DNA from: CAYGZA01 sp964354135
GTDB lineage: Bacteria; Planctomycetota; Planctomycetia; Pirellulales; Thermoguttaceae
Reading direction: 5' to 3'
Assembly: GCA_964354135.1 (NCBI GenBank)
Contig: CAYGZA010000273.1
Location: 1 to 9,479, forward strand
Length of the DNA stretch: 9,479 nucleotides
Of the stretch, positions 1 through 5,856 are shown in pieces (within the stretch, counting starts at the first letter, position 1; every line of letters starts with the position of its first letter). The position numbers and the translations under genes are program-made. The notes beneath the pieces were generated by a model. It was not told the DNA's origin, ran no database searches, and worked only from the letters and a program-made list of their open reading frames with translations.

Positions 1-183
<183 letters not shown>

Positions 184-217
184 CCAGGCCCGGCGGGAAC
201 GTCCCGACCGGGCCTGG
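184..217 (+). terminator. GC-rich terminator hairpin after 16S rRNA
   Basis: The arm CCAGGCCCGG (184-193) pairs perfectly with CCGGGCCTGG (208-217). An inner CGGG/CCCG extension and a five-base AACGT loop give a stem of about 14 pairs with one bulged A. It is followed by TTGCTTT, a weak T-tract on the plus strand. It lies between the 16S gene and the converging hgcB stop 22 bases away, so it probably ends the rRNA transcript and may also act on the hgc operon from the other side, although no T-tract is seen on the minus strand. Confidence 0.8.
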
Positions 218-239
218 TTGCTTTGGGACCCGGGGAGTG

Positions 240-536
240 CTAACAGCAAGCGGAAGCGTCTGAACAATCGCACGTCGGCTCCGTTGCACGCAGCGCCCCG
301 GTTAGAATCGCGTAGGCGCAGCCGACGCCCGCTTCCACCGTGACCGCCTCATGGGGGCAGTTCTTCGCACACGCGCCGCACTCCATGCAGGCATCCCGGT
401 CCACCACTTTCGCCTTGCGGTTCTCGATACGGAAGACGCCGTGCGGACAGACGGACACGCACGTGCCGCAACCGCCGCACTTCTCTTCGTCCAAACTCAA
501 AGTCACCACGCCTGGCAGATACCGAAGTCCGAACAT
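240..536 (-). CDS. hgcB: HgcB, 2[4Fe-4S] ferredoxin of mercury methylation
   Basis: 98-aa ferredoxin-like protein. In the known pathway HgcB supplies electrons to the corrinoid protein HgcA and may hand over Hg(II) during methylmercury formation. Two cluster motifs are visible: C20-x2-C23-x2-C26-x3-C30-P, and C50-MECGAC-AKN-C60-P (C50, C53, C56, C60), the CMECGACxxNCP signature typical of HgcB. A lone Cys73 sits in GVGCAYAIL, and the chain ends in a vicinal pair, Cys97-Cys98. Extra C-terminal cysteines lie at 89 and 91. The central lone Cys and the terminal CC pair are the diagnostic extras beyond an ordinary ferredoxin. The ATG start has a near-perfect AGGAGG site seven bases upstream. The gene begins 36 bp after the hgcA stop and is last in the operon, converging on the 16S terminator. 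Confidence 0.95.
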   Translation of the reverse strand: MFGLRYLPGVVTLSLDEEKCGGCGTCVSVCPHGVFRIENRKAKVVDRDACMECGACAKNCPHEAVTVEAGVGCAYAILTGALRATEPTCDCSDASACC

Positions 537-572
537 AGCTTTCCTCCTGCGTCAGCCGCGCAAAGCGAGCCG

Positions 573-1727
573 CTAAACAAACCGGCCGATCAACCACGCC
601 GCAACGCCCACGACGCCCGCCACCATCTGCGCCGGGAGGGCTATCCTCATTTCCCGTCGAACCCCGGAAAGCGAGGTAAAGGTAGTAGCGCCCGTAAAGT
701 TCATTACCAGGAAGCTGGCAACCGCCGGGATCAACAGGCACCACGCTGCCACATCGAGCCGGCCTCGAATGCCGGCCGCGCCCAGGCTCGTTCCCGCAAC
801 AAGTCCCGCGGAAAACAGCAACCCCGGCCAGAGCCCCTTGAGGGCAAACGGGCGGCCGGGAAGATAGGGCAGAAGCGCCGGCCCAAGCACCACGGCCCCG
901 ACACTCGTTGCCAGAAACAACCCCGCTGACGGAAGCCCGACACTCAGGAGCCGCCCGAACGAGTACCCGTCGCTTCCCAGCCCAGCCAAAAGGAAGAAGC
1001 AAACTGCCACTACCAGCAGCTTTCCTACTGCCTGCACCAGTTCCACAGGGACCACGGCGAGACGGTCTCGCAGAGGGAAACGCACAAGCCGCATCTCGGG
1101 CGTTTTCACGCCGGTGTCGAGAAACGCCGGCAAGTCCGTCGCGCGAACCGGGCCGAAGACGGGCCGGAACCCCGTGCGCTTTTGCACCTCCCGTGCGCAA
1201 ACGCCGACCGCGCCAAGCTGGGGGAGAGTCAGGACGTTGTGCGACACGACTTGGGATACCCGAGTCGCTTCAATCCGTCGCACGACCTCTTCCGTTCCGA
1301 ACGTCCCCTTTGCCGCGGCGCACCAGACGTTGATTCCTTTGGTGTCAAGCACCACGACCCACGCATCGCGTCCGGTCAATTGAGAACGGAGCCGGTCGAA
1401 GGTCAGCTTATAGTTCGCCGTCACCAATACGGGCGACTGATCGTTGGGATTCCCTGCCGCGTAAAGTCCCGGCGGCACTTGGTAGCGCATCCGCCCGATG
1501 GCCCATCGCACCTTCCAGCCGCCAATGCGGTCGGCCCATCCGAGCGAAGTGCTTATCTGAGGGATTTCGCCCACGGCTGTTTGCACTCTGCCAATCACCC
1601 ACGGGGACGACACCGGGATGGCGGGCCTATCGCCCGCGGCGCGCACCGGATCGGCGTCGGAGCCGCTCGACGGCACCCGACGGGCCGGCTTGCCAGAGCA
1701 GCACTTGCTTTCCGCAGTCTCTTCCAC
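573..1727 (-). CDS. hgcA: HgcA, corrinoid-binding membrane methyltransferase of mercury methylation
   Basis: 384-aa protein of the usual HgcA size, which transfers a methyl group from a corrinoid to Hg(II). The soluble corrinoid domain spans about residues 40-205 and carries the cap-helix motif NVWC at 133-136 within DTKGINVWCAAAKGTFGTEE. Cys136 is the expected cobalt ligand. The published motif is N(V/I)WC(A/S)(A/G)GK; here residue 139 is Ala where Gly is expected. About five membrane segments follow (near 228-250, 260-288, 298-318, 325-343, 365-382), with the typical NFTGATTFTSLSGVRREM stretch at 343-360. The N-terminus has an unusual Cys9-Cys10 pair. The start is GTG, supported by GGGGGAG about nine bases upstream; the next in-frame Met (80) would cut into the conserved domain. 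It lies 52 bp after the AbrB-like gene and 36 bp before hgcB, consistent with one operon. The family call is very secure; activity is not shown. Confidence 0.95.
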   Translation of the reverse strand: MEETAESKCCSGKPARRVPSSGSDADPVRAAGDRPAIPVSSPWVIGRVQTAVGEIPQISTSLGWADRIGGWKVRWAIGRMRYQVPPGLYAAGNPNDQSPVLVTANYKLTFDRLRSQLTGRDAWVVVLDTKGINVWCAAAKGTFGTEEVVRRIEATRVSQVVSHNVLTLPQLGAVGVCAREVQKRTGFRPVFGPVRATDLPAFLDTGVKTPEMRLVRFPLRDRLAVVPVELVQAVGKLLVVAVCFFLLAGLGSDGYSFGRLLSVGLPSAGLFLATSVGAVVLGPALLPYLPGRPFALKGLWPGLLFSAGLVAGTSLGAAGIRGRLDVAAWCLLIPAVASFLVMNFTGATTFTSLSGVRREMRIALPAQMVAGVVGVAAWLIGRFV

Positions 1728-1779
1728 GGCACTTGACTCCCCCGGCTTTGGGCCGTTTGCACAGTTCCTTTGGGTCGGT

Positions 1780-2055
1780 TTACAGGATCCCCTTCATCAT
1801 CGGGCCGAGGATGCCTTTGACGGTGGCTGCCAGCTCCTGCTCCTTCATCAGCAAGATGCAGCACACCCGGCCGTCCCTCTCCCAAGTGATCACGGCCAAC
1901 TTGTCGCCCGCGCGGATTCCCGCCTTCTCCCGAATGTCTTTGGGGAGAACCATTTGTCCCCGCTCATCGACGGGGACCACCGATTCCACCCGGCAGCCGC
2001 AATCGCAGCAGCCGATGCCGGGGCTTCGCGGCTCAGTGCTCTTCTTCTTTGCCAT
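1780..2055 (-). CDS. HgcAB-associated AbrB/SpoVT-fold protein
   Basis: 91-aa protein, first gene of the hgc operon. Residues 23-70 form a swapped-hairpin AbrB/SpoVT domain with the core DERGQMVLPKDIREKAGIRAGDKL (30-53). Before it is a cysteine cluster, CCDCGC at 16-21, and Cys65-Cys66 lie inside the domain. The tail ELAATVKGILGPMMKGIL is helical. Proteins of this type, with a vicinal Cys pair and a LGPMMK-like tail, are recurrent neighbours of hgcAB; I recall the label HgcC for them but cannot confirm it, so no symbol is given. The domain usually binds DNA, so autoregulation of the operon, possibly metal- or redox-sensed through the cysteines, is a reasonable inference. An additional role in the methylation complex is possible. 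The ATG start has only a weak upstream AAGAGA. Confidence 0.88.
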   Translation of the reverse strand: MAKKKSTEPRSPGIGCCDCGCRVESVVPVDERGQMVLPKDIREKAGIRAGDKLAVITWERDGRVCCILLMKEQELAATVKGILGPMMKGIL

Positions 2056-2097
2056 GTCTCTTGACCCCTTGTATCACAACCGTCGAACGCCAGAATA

Positions 2098-2140
2098 ATC
2101 AGATATCTCAGATGCCTCTGATAAGTATAACGTGTCTGAT
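2098..2140. promoter_or_regulatory. candidate operator: phased TCAGAT/TCTGAT boxes
   Basis: Four related hexamers lie over and just downstream of the hgc promoter: TCAGAT at 2099-2104 and 2108-2113, TCTGAT at 2117-2122 and 2135-2140. Their starts are 9, 9 and 18 bases apart, and the 2108 and 2117 boxes form an inverted repeat (TCAGA/TCTGA, 4-base gap). One box is inside the -35/-10 spacer and one is at the predicted start site, where a bound repressor would block polymerase. The AbrB-like first gene of the operon is the obvious candidate binder; an unlinked regulator is equally possible. Confidence 0.5.
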
Positions 2141-2152
2141 TTCGCGAGTCAA
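2124..2152 (-). promoter_or_regulatory. sigma70-type promoter of the hgc operon
   Basis: On the minus strand, TTGACT (plus positions 2147-2152) and TATACT (2124-2129) are separated by exactly 17 bases. Both hexamers are one mismatch from the housekeeping consensus. Transcription would start near 2117, about 60 bases before the AbrB-like start codon. This is the best promoter in the window. Confidence 0.75.
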
Positions 2153-2326
2153 GGGCAAGACGGCATTTCTGACCGTGGACGATGGCGGGGAACGGCCCCG
2201 CAAGGCCGAGGGACGCCAAATCGCGGGGTCTGGGCGGTCTGGGAACGCCTTTGGAGCACGAAACTATGCTGAAGCACCTTGGCGACGCAGAGACGACCCG
2301 TCCCGGTTGGCCGCGAATTCAGCTCT
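2153..2326. other. divergent intergenic region, nothing recognised
   Basis: Spacer between the hgc promoter and the antitoxin promoter. The open frames crossing it have no ribosome binding site and no recognisable protein features. No strong hairpin, tRNA or repeat was seen. Confidence 0.5.
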
Positions 2327-2354
2327 TTGCTTGTTGCACCCGACGTGCTACAAT
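2327..2354 (+). promoter_or_regulatory. candidate promoter of the toxin-antitoxin pair
   Basis: TTGCTT (2327-2332) and TACAAT (2349-2354) are separated by 16 bases. The predicted transcription start falls at about 2361, at the ATG of the antitoxin (2362), so the mRNA would be leaderless. No Shine-Dalgarno sequence precedes that ATG, which fits. Confidence 0.5.
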
Positions 2355-2361
2355 GTATTAC

Positions 2362-2577
2362 ATGAACACGCTAACCATCCGAATCCCCGACGATCTGCGG
2401 TCCAGTCTGCAAGAGATCAGTTGCCGGCGGAGTGTGCCCGTGAGCGACCTGGTGCGCGAGTCAATTCGCCGCTATCTGGCCATCGAACGGTTCCGATCGC
2501 TCCGCAAACGGGCGCTTCCCTTCGCCGAGGCGCAAGGCCTGTTGACCGACGAGGACGTCTTCCGGATCATCTCATGA
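2362..2577 (+). CDS. ribbon-helix-helix (CopG/Arc-like) antitoxin
   Basis: 71-aa protein. Residues 1-45 fit a ribbon-helix-helix DNA-binding domain: the strand TLTIRIPDDL, then two helices including VSDLVRESIRRYLA. The C-terminal part (ALPFAEAQGLLTDEDVFRIIS) is the likely toxin-neutralising tail. In such modules the antitoxin binds the toxin and represses its own promoter. The start at 2362 fits the beginning of the DNA-binding strand; an in-frame ATG at 2353 would add only MYY and overlaps the -10 box. Its stop overlaps the toxin start (ATGA at 2574-2577), the hallmark of a translationally coupled pair. Confidence 0.85.
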   Translation: MNTLTIRIPDDLRSSLQEISCRRSVPVSDLVRESIRRYLAIERFRSLRKRALPFAEAQGLLTDEDVFRIIS

Positions 2578-2978
2578 GGATCGTGCTGGACGCCAACGTC
2601 ATCGTGGCGGCCTTTGCCGCCCGAGGACTCTGCGAGTCGGTCCTCGAGTCTTGTCTCGACCGCCACGAAATCCTGCTGAGTGAACGGCTACTTGAAGAGG
2701 TGCGGTCGAATCTCGCCAAGAAGCTGAGGCTGGACCGGCGGACGACCGCCGACATCGAGCGGCTGCTTCGCGACAGTGGAGCCGTGTTGGAGCCCGCCGC
2801 GGTCGCCGCGAGCGCCTGCCGCGATGCCGGCGACTTGCACCTCTTGGGATTGGCCAAGGCGGGCCGGGCCGACACCATCGTGACCGGCGACGGCGATCTG
2901 TTGCTCTTGAAGCGCTTTGGCCGCTGCCGGATTATCACCCCGCGGCAGTTCTGGTCGCTCATGCACGAAGTCAAGTAG
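2574..2978 (+). CDS. PIN-domain toxin, intact copy
   Basis: 134-aa PIN-family endoribonuclease of the putative toxin-antitoxin group related to COG1569. Expected metal-binding acids are visible: Asp6 in IVLDANVIV, Glu41/Glu42 in LLEEVRSN, Asp84/Asp87 in RDAGDLHLLGLA, and Asp106/Asp108 in VTGDGDLL. The length is normal and the protein ends with the usual ITPRQFWSLM. PIN toxins cut RNA, often tRNA or mRNA, when released from the antitoxin. The start overlaps the antitoxin stop by four bases. From codon 42 to the stop the gene lies in the direct repeat and recurs downstream with the N-terminus missing. Confidence 0.88.
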   Translation: MRIVLDANVIVAAFAARGLCESVLESCLDRHEILLSERLLEEVRSNLAKKLRLDRRTTADIERLLRDSGAVLEPAAVAASACRDAGDLHLLGLAKAGRADTIVTGDGDLLLLKRFGRCRIITPRQFWSLMHEVK

Positions 2979-3551
2979 GATGACGAGGGAATCGCCGACC
3001 CTTTCCCGGCCCTCGCTCTTGCCTTCTGATCCTTCATCCTTCATACTTCATCCTTATGGACCACCCCATTGCCGGCGTCGTGCCCCCTGAACTCCGCGAA
3101 GTGACCTCGATGACCGTCTGGCCCTCCATCGGCGCTCACGGGCTCGGGCGTCTGGTCGGGCGCCTCTGCGGGCTGCGGACCGGTTACGGCTTCTTCACTT
3201 TGGGCAAGCTCCTAGCCCTGCTGACAATCCCCATCAGCCTGGCACTTTACATCTGGAAGATCCTGCCGTTTGTCTGCCGCCGTTACCGGCTGACGAGCCG
3301 GCGGATCGTCGTCCAGAAGGGCTACTCCGCCAAGGACGCGGCCTCCGTCGGCCTCGACGGGTTCGACGCCATCGACATCCGGTACCTTCCCGGCCAGGCG
3401 TGGCTCCGCTGCGGCGAGATGATCTTCCTTGTGGACCGCAGGGAGGTCCTCCGCCTTTCCGGCGTTCCCCGGCCCGAGGTCTTCCGCCAGGTGTGCCTGA
3501 AGGCCCAAGCGGCCCTGCTGAGCGTCTGCGAAGTCCTCCGGCAACAACAAG
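2697..3551. repeat. 855-bp direct repeat, left copy
   Basis: It begins at codon 42 of the PIN toxin and ends at Gln165 of the PH-domain protein gene. Compared with the right copy (offset +4,192), I find mismatches only at 2730, 2740, 2746, 2747 and 2763; the remaining 788 bp (2764-3551) read identical by eye. Sequence on either side is unrelated between the copies. Confidence 0.95.
3028..3055 (+). repeat. four tandem heptamers (CATCCTT) abutting a start codon
   Basis: GATCCTT, CATCCTT, CATACTT and CATCCTT run in perfect 7-base register and end directly before the ATG at 3056. They fill the place where a Shine-Dalgarno sequence would be. The same array lies before the second copy of the gene (7220-7247). 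Confidence 0.8.
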
Positions 3552-3565
3552 TAGTTACGAAGTGA
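3056..3565 (+). CDS. PH-domain (bPH2-like) small membrane protein, copy 1
   Basis: 169 aa. A single strongly hydrophobic segment (about 48-70, LGKLLALLTIPISLALYIWKILPF) is followed by RYRLTSRRIVVQKGYSAKDAASVGLDGFDAIDI (77-109), which fits the bacterial pleckstrin-like domain of YdbS/YdbT type: a membrane anchor, then a beta-rich domain with the LTSRRIVVQKG signature. The function of such proteins is mostly unknown; membrane or lipid association is likely. No ribosome binding site is seen, because heptamer repeats occupy the leader. It starts 77 bp after the toxin stop. The first 165 residues are identical to copy 2; the tail here is VVTK, there AASA. Confidence 0.75.
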   Translation: MDHPIAGVVPPELREVTSMTVWPSIGAHGLGRLVGRLCGLRTGYGFFTLGKLLALLTIPISLALYIWKILPFVCRRYRLTSRRIVVQKGYSAKDAASVGLDGFDAIDIRYLPGQAWLRCGEMIFLVDRREVLRLSGVPRPEVFRQVCLKAQAALLSVCEVLRQQQVVTK

Positions 3566-4113
3566 GTTCTGTGCGAGCAGGCTGAGTTCCGCCCGGAGAT
3601 GACCATTCGCGGTCAGAACATCTCCGGAATCGCTCTTCCTGCCTTCTCCATTTACGCCAGATTGTGCAGCCCTCCCTGTCAAGTGCCCATGGACCACTCT
3701 GTGTTTCGTTTGCCGCCTCATGGTGCCTGGCCCAGATTCTCTAGGGGCAGTCCGCGTGCCTGCACAGCCTCCTGGCACGTTGCCACACAGGCTCGCTGCG
3801 GACAGACTCGGCGGGGGGGCCTCGATGCTTCTCCGTAGCAGCGTCCATCATACGATGGTGGCCCTCAGGCGGATGTCACGGGATCCAGGCGATCACGCCG
3901 GCGCGGTTCACCTCCGCATATTCTGGGAAGAATACTTGCAGGATTTGCTCCATCCTGTATAACAAACCTAAGGATTCTGGATGAAACGGGCCCCGAGTAT
4001 GGAGGGCTCTCAACCCGTGGGCGCCCGGCGGGGGCAATGGAACGGCGTTCTGAGGCCACCCTGCCAGGGAGAGAGGCCCCGGGCGGCGCATTTGATTCGG
4101 GTGGAGCAACATC
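3566..4113. other. about 550-bp region without a convincing gene
   Basis: The frames here lack ribosome binding sites and family features. A short minus-strand stretch near 3880-3955 reads MEQILQVFFPEYAEVNRAGVIAWIP, which looks protein-like but stops at once; it may be a relic and I cannot assign it. A weak promoter candidate for the next gene is at 3936-3963. Confidence 0.45.
3936..3963 (+). promoter_or_regulatory. weak candidate promoter for the GAF gene
   Basis: TTGCAG (3936-3941) and TATAAC (3958-3963) are separated by 16 bases. They lie about 150 bases before the GAF-protein start, leaving a long leader. The match is modest. Confidence 0.3.
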
Positions 4114-5799
4114 ATGCCCTCTGAATTCGTTGACGAACTAGGCGCGTCGGTCATCAGTAGGCTCCTGTCCCTCATGCAGGAGCTTGAAGAGCCGTATAGG
4201 CTGGCCTTGTCGCCCTTCAAAGACCTGCTACCGGAACTGCGCAACGTATTAGAGGGATTCCTTGACAAGGATGGACACCTACCTCTGCACGCTTACGAAT
4301 TCCGAAATCAGCTTCATCGTTTCATGACGCTGATAATACAACGGATTACCGACGCGGATTGCGTGTTCGTCAGGCGATTGAATACCGATGGCAGCGTCGA
4401 GTTGGCCGGACAGCCGGTGTGGCACCGGGAGACGCACGGGTTCCCACCGCACGTCAAACCAAAAGGAGAGGGAATAAGCGGTTGCGTGTTCAACATGCCG
4501 GACCCGCGCCCGGTAGTTGTCAGGGACATTTGGGGACAAGATGTGTCGGAAGAGTACCGCGCGGCGCACCAGAAAGGGCTATCCAATTACCAAGCGGGTA
4601 CTCCCGAGTGCGAGTTTGCACACTTCATCCGCGCGGAAACGTGCGTTCCCTTCAGCGTCAAGGGAAAGATCCTTGGAGGAATTGTCGCGGCGCGCGGTAC
4701 CCCTTATGAGCCAGAGCACGCGACGCGCATAGAGAGAGTTCTGCGTACTTGGCACGAAGTGATTACAGCTCTGTACTATGTGGGCTTAAAGCTGCAAATG
4801 CACGATGAGCTCGAAACGTGTATGAAAACAATCGTGCATGCGATTCCTTCCATCACTGCAACCCCATCGGACGATGTGTTCCTTCAGAAGGTATTGACCG
4901 TTCTGACATCTCACTGCGCTCTCGGCTGGCACCGTGCGATGATCTTTCTATTCGAGCACGCTTACCCGTCGGCCGCGCGGTGCCTCATGGCTGTGGGCGG
5001 TACGTGCGAACCATCGTGGTCGGAAGTTCAGGCCACGCTGGCAGCCGATTGTACCAGTCTGGACGAGCATCTTCTCCTGGCTGAAGAGCCTGATTACGGC
5101 CACGATGACCCGCTGTTTCATCTCGTGCGAAAGGAACCCTTTGTCATTGCGGAGGACTTCTTGCTCCGGCACGACCTTCTGAACGAACTCTTCTCTGCCA
5201 GTGCTCAAACTAATCTGCGCTACCTAATAGAGGATGGAGTTGTCCCGTTGGCTCCGGAGGACCCGTGGCTTGCGGCAATACCCAGAGCAGGCGAGTTCTT
5301 CCCTGAGGCGGCACGTCGGTGTCACCACTACCTTGTCCCGTTGCTCTGTGCGGAAGGCCCCGACGCGCATCGTGGCGCGGAGAACCGATATCACGCGATT
5401 GGGTTTGTGCTCGCGGACAGCCCTTATACGCATTGGGTGGAGCACAACAACCACACCGCGTTGACGCGGCTCGTATGCGACCTTTTCGCTCCCTATATCG
5501 GAGCCAGGCGGGGACGTCCGTCGGAATCGCAGCGCTCGCGTGCTCCTGAACTGGAATGGTTGCTGGGGCGGGATCGGGATCTCCTATTACGTTCCCTTCC
5601 AGAGGAAGTCGTTCAGAAGTTGGAGCGTGCTTACCGCGATCTTGGAGAGGGGCTGCAGACGGAAATGTACAAAATGTTGACGTCAGAGCGCCCGCCACGA
5701 AAGGTCGCGGAACTATTACACCAGCTTAACTTGAGGAGGAAACGATGGGGCAACGACAGCATTGACGAACTGCAGGAACCAGCGCGAACGTTTGAGTGA
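4114..5799 (+). CDS. double-GAF-domain protein of unknown output
   Basis: 561 aa. A helical N-terminus (1-65) is followed by a first GAF-like domain (about 68-220: FMTLIIQRITDADCVFVRRL, KGEGISGCVFN, then CVPFSVKGKILGGIVAARG). A second, longer GAF-like domain (about 253-465) has FLQKVLTVLTSHCALGWHRAMIFLF and, after an insert, HHYLVPLLCAEG and YHAIGFVLADSPYTHW. The C-terminus (480-561) is charged and helical. GAF domains bind small ligands, cyclic nucleotides or cofactors. No kinase, cyclase, phosphodiesterase or helix-turn-helix output is recognisable, so the protein may act by binding a partner. The start is supported by GGTGGAG eight bases upstream. The 237-aa gene follows after 57 bp on the same strand, so the two are probably co-transcribed. 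Codon use is less GC-rich than in the flanks. Ligand and role are unknown. Confidence 0.72.
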   Translation: MPSEFVDELGASVISRLLSLMQELEEPYRLALSPFKDLLPELRNVLEGFLDKDGHLPLHAYEFRNQLHRFMTLIIQRITDADCVFVRRLNTDGSVELAGQPVWHRETHGFPPHVKPKGEGISGCVFNMPDPRPVVVRDIWGQDVSEEYRAAHQKGLSNYQAGTPECEFAHFIRAETCVPFSVKGKILGGIVAARGTPYEPEHATRIERVLRTWHEVITALYYVGLKLQMHDELETCMKTIVHAIPSITATPSDDVFLQKVLTVLTSHCALGWHRAMIFLFEHAYPSAARCLMAVGGTCEPSWSEVQATLAADCTSLDEHLLLAEEPDYGHDDPLFHLVRKEPFVIAEDFLLRHDLLNELFSASAQTNLRYLIEDGVVPLAPEDPWLAAIPRAGEFFPEAARRCHHYLVPLLCAEGPDAHRGAENRYHAIGFVLADSPYTHWVEHNNHTALTRLVCDLFAPYIGARRGRPSESQRSRAPELEWLLGRDRDLLLRSLPEEVVQKLERAYRDLGEGLQTEMYKMLTSERPPRKVAELLHQLNLRRKRWGNDSIDELQEPARTFE

Positions 5800-5811
5800 G
5801 ACGTAATTCTG

Positions 5812-5826
5812 ATCAACCGTGTTGAT
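5812..5826 (+). other. small inverted repeat between the two island genes
   Basis: ATCAAC-CGT-GTTGAT is a perfect 6-bp inverted repeat with a 3-base loop in the 57-bp gap between the GAF gene and the 237-aa gene. No T-tract follows, so it is unlikely to be a terminator. It could be a minor RNA hairpin or binding site, or chance. Confidence 0.3.
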
Positions 5827-5856
5827 GAACGCCCTCGTTAGGTCAAGGATTGGGCG

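Noticed and set aside
349..1200. 283-aa open frame on the minus strand overlapping hgcA and hgcB
   Set aside because: It is a different frame of the hgcA-hgcB DNA. Its Arg/Gly-rich sequence has no family features, while hgcA and hgcB explain the region.
2567..3044. Minus-strand frames across the PIN toxin, repeated at 6535-7236
   Set aside because: They are antisense shadows; their recurrence only reflects the 855-bp direct repeat.
3880..3955. Short protein-like minus-strand stretch MEQILQVFFPEYAEVNRAG
   Set aside because: Only 25 codons before a stop, with no ribosome binding site. It could be a relic of a transposase N-terminus, but I cannot support an assignment.
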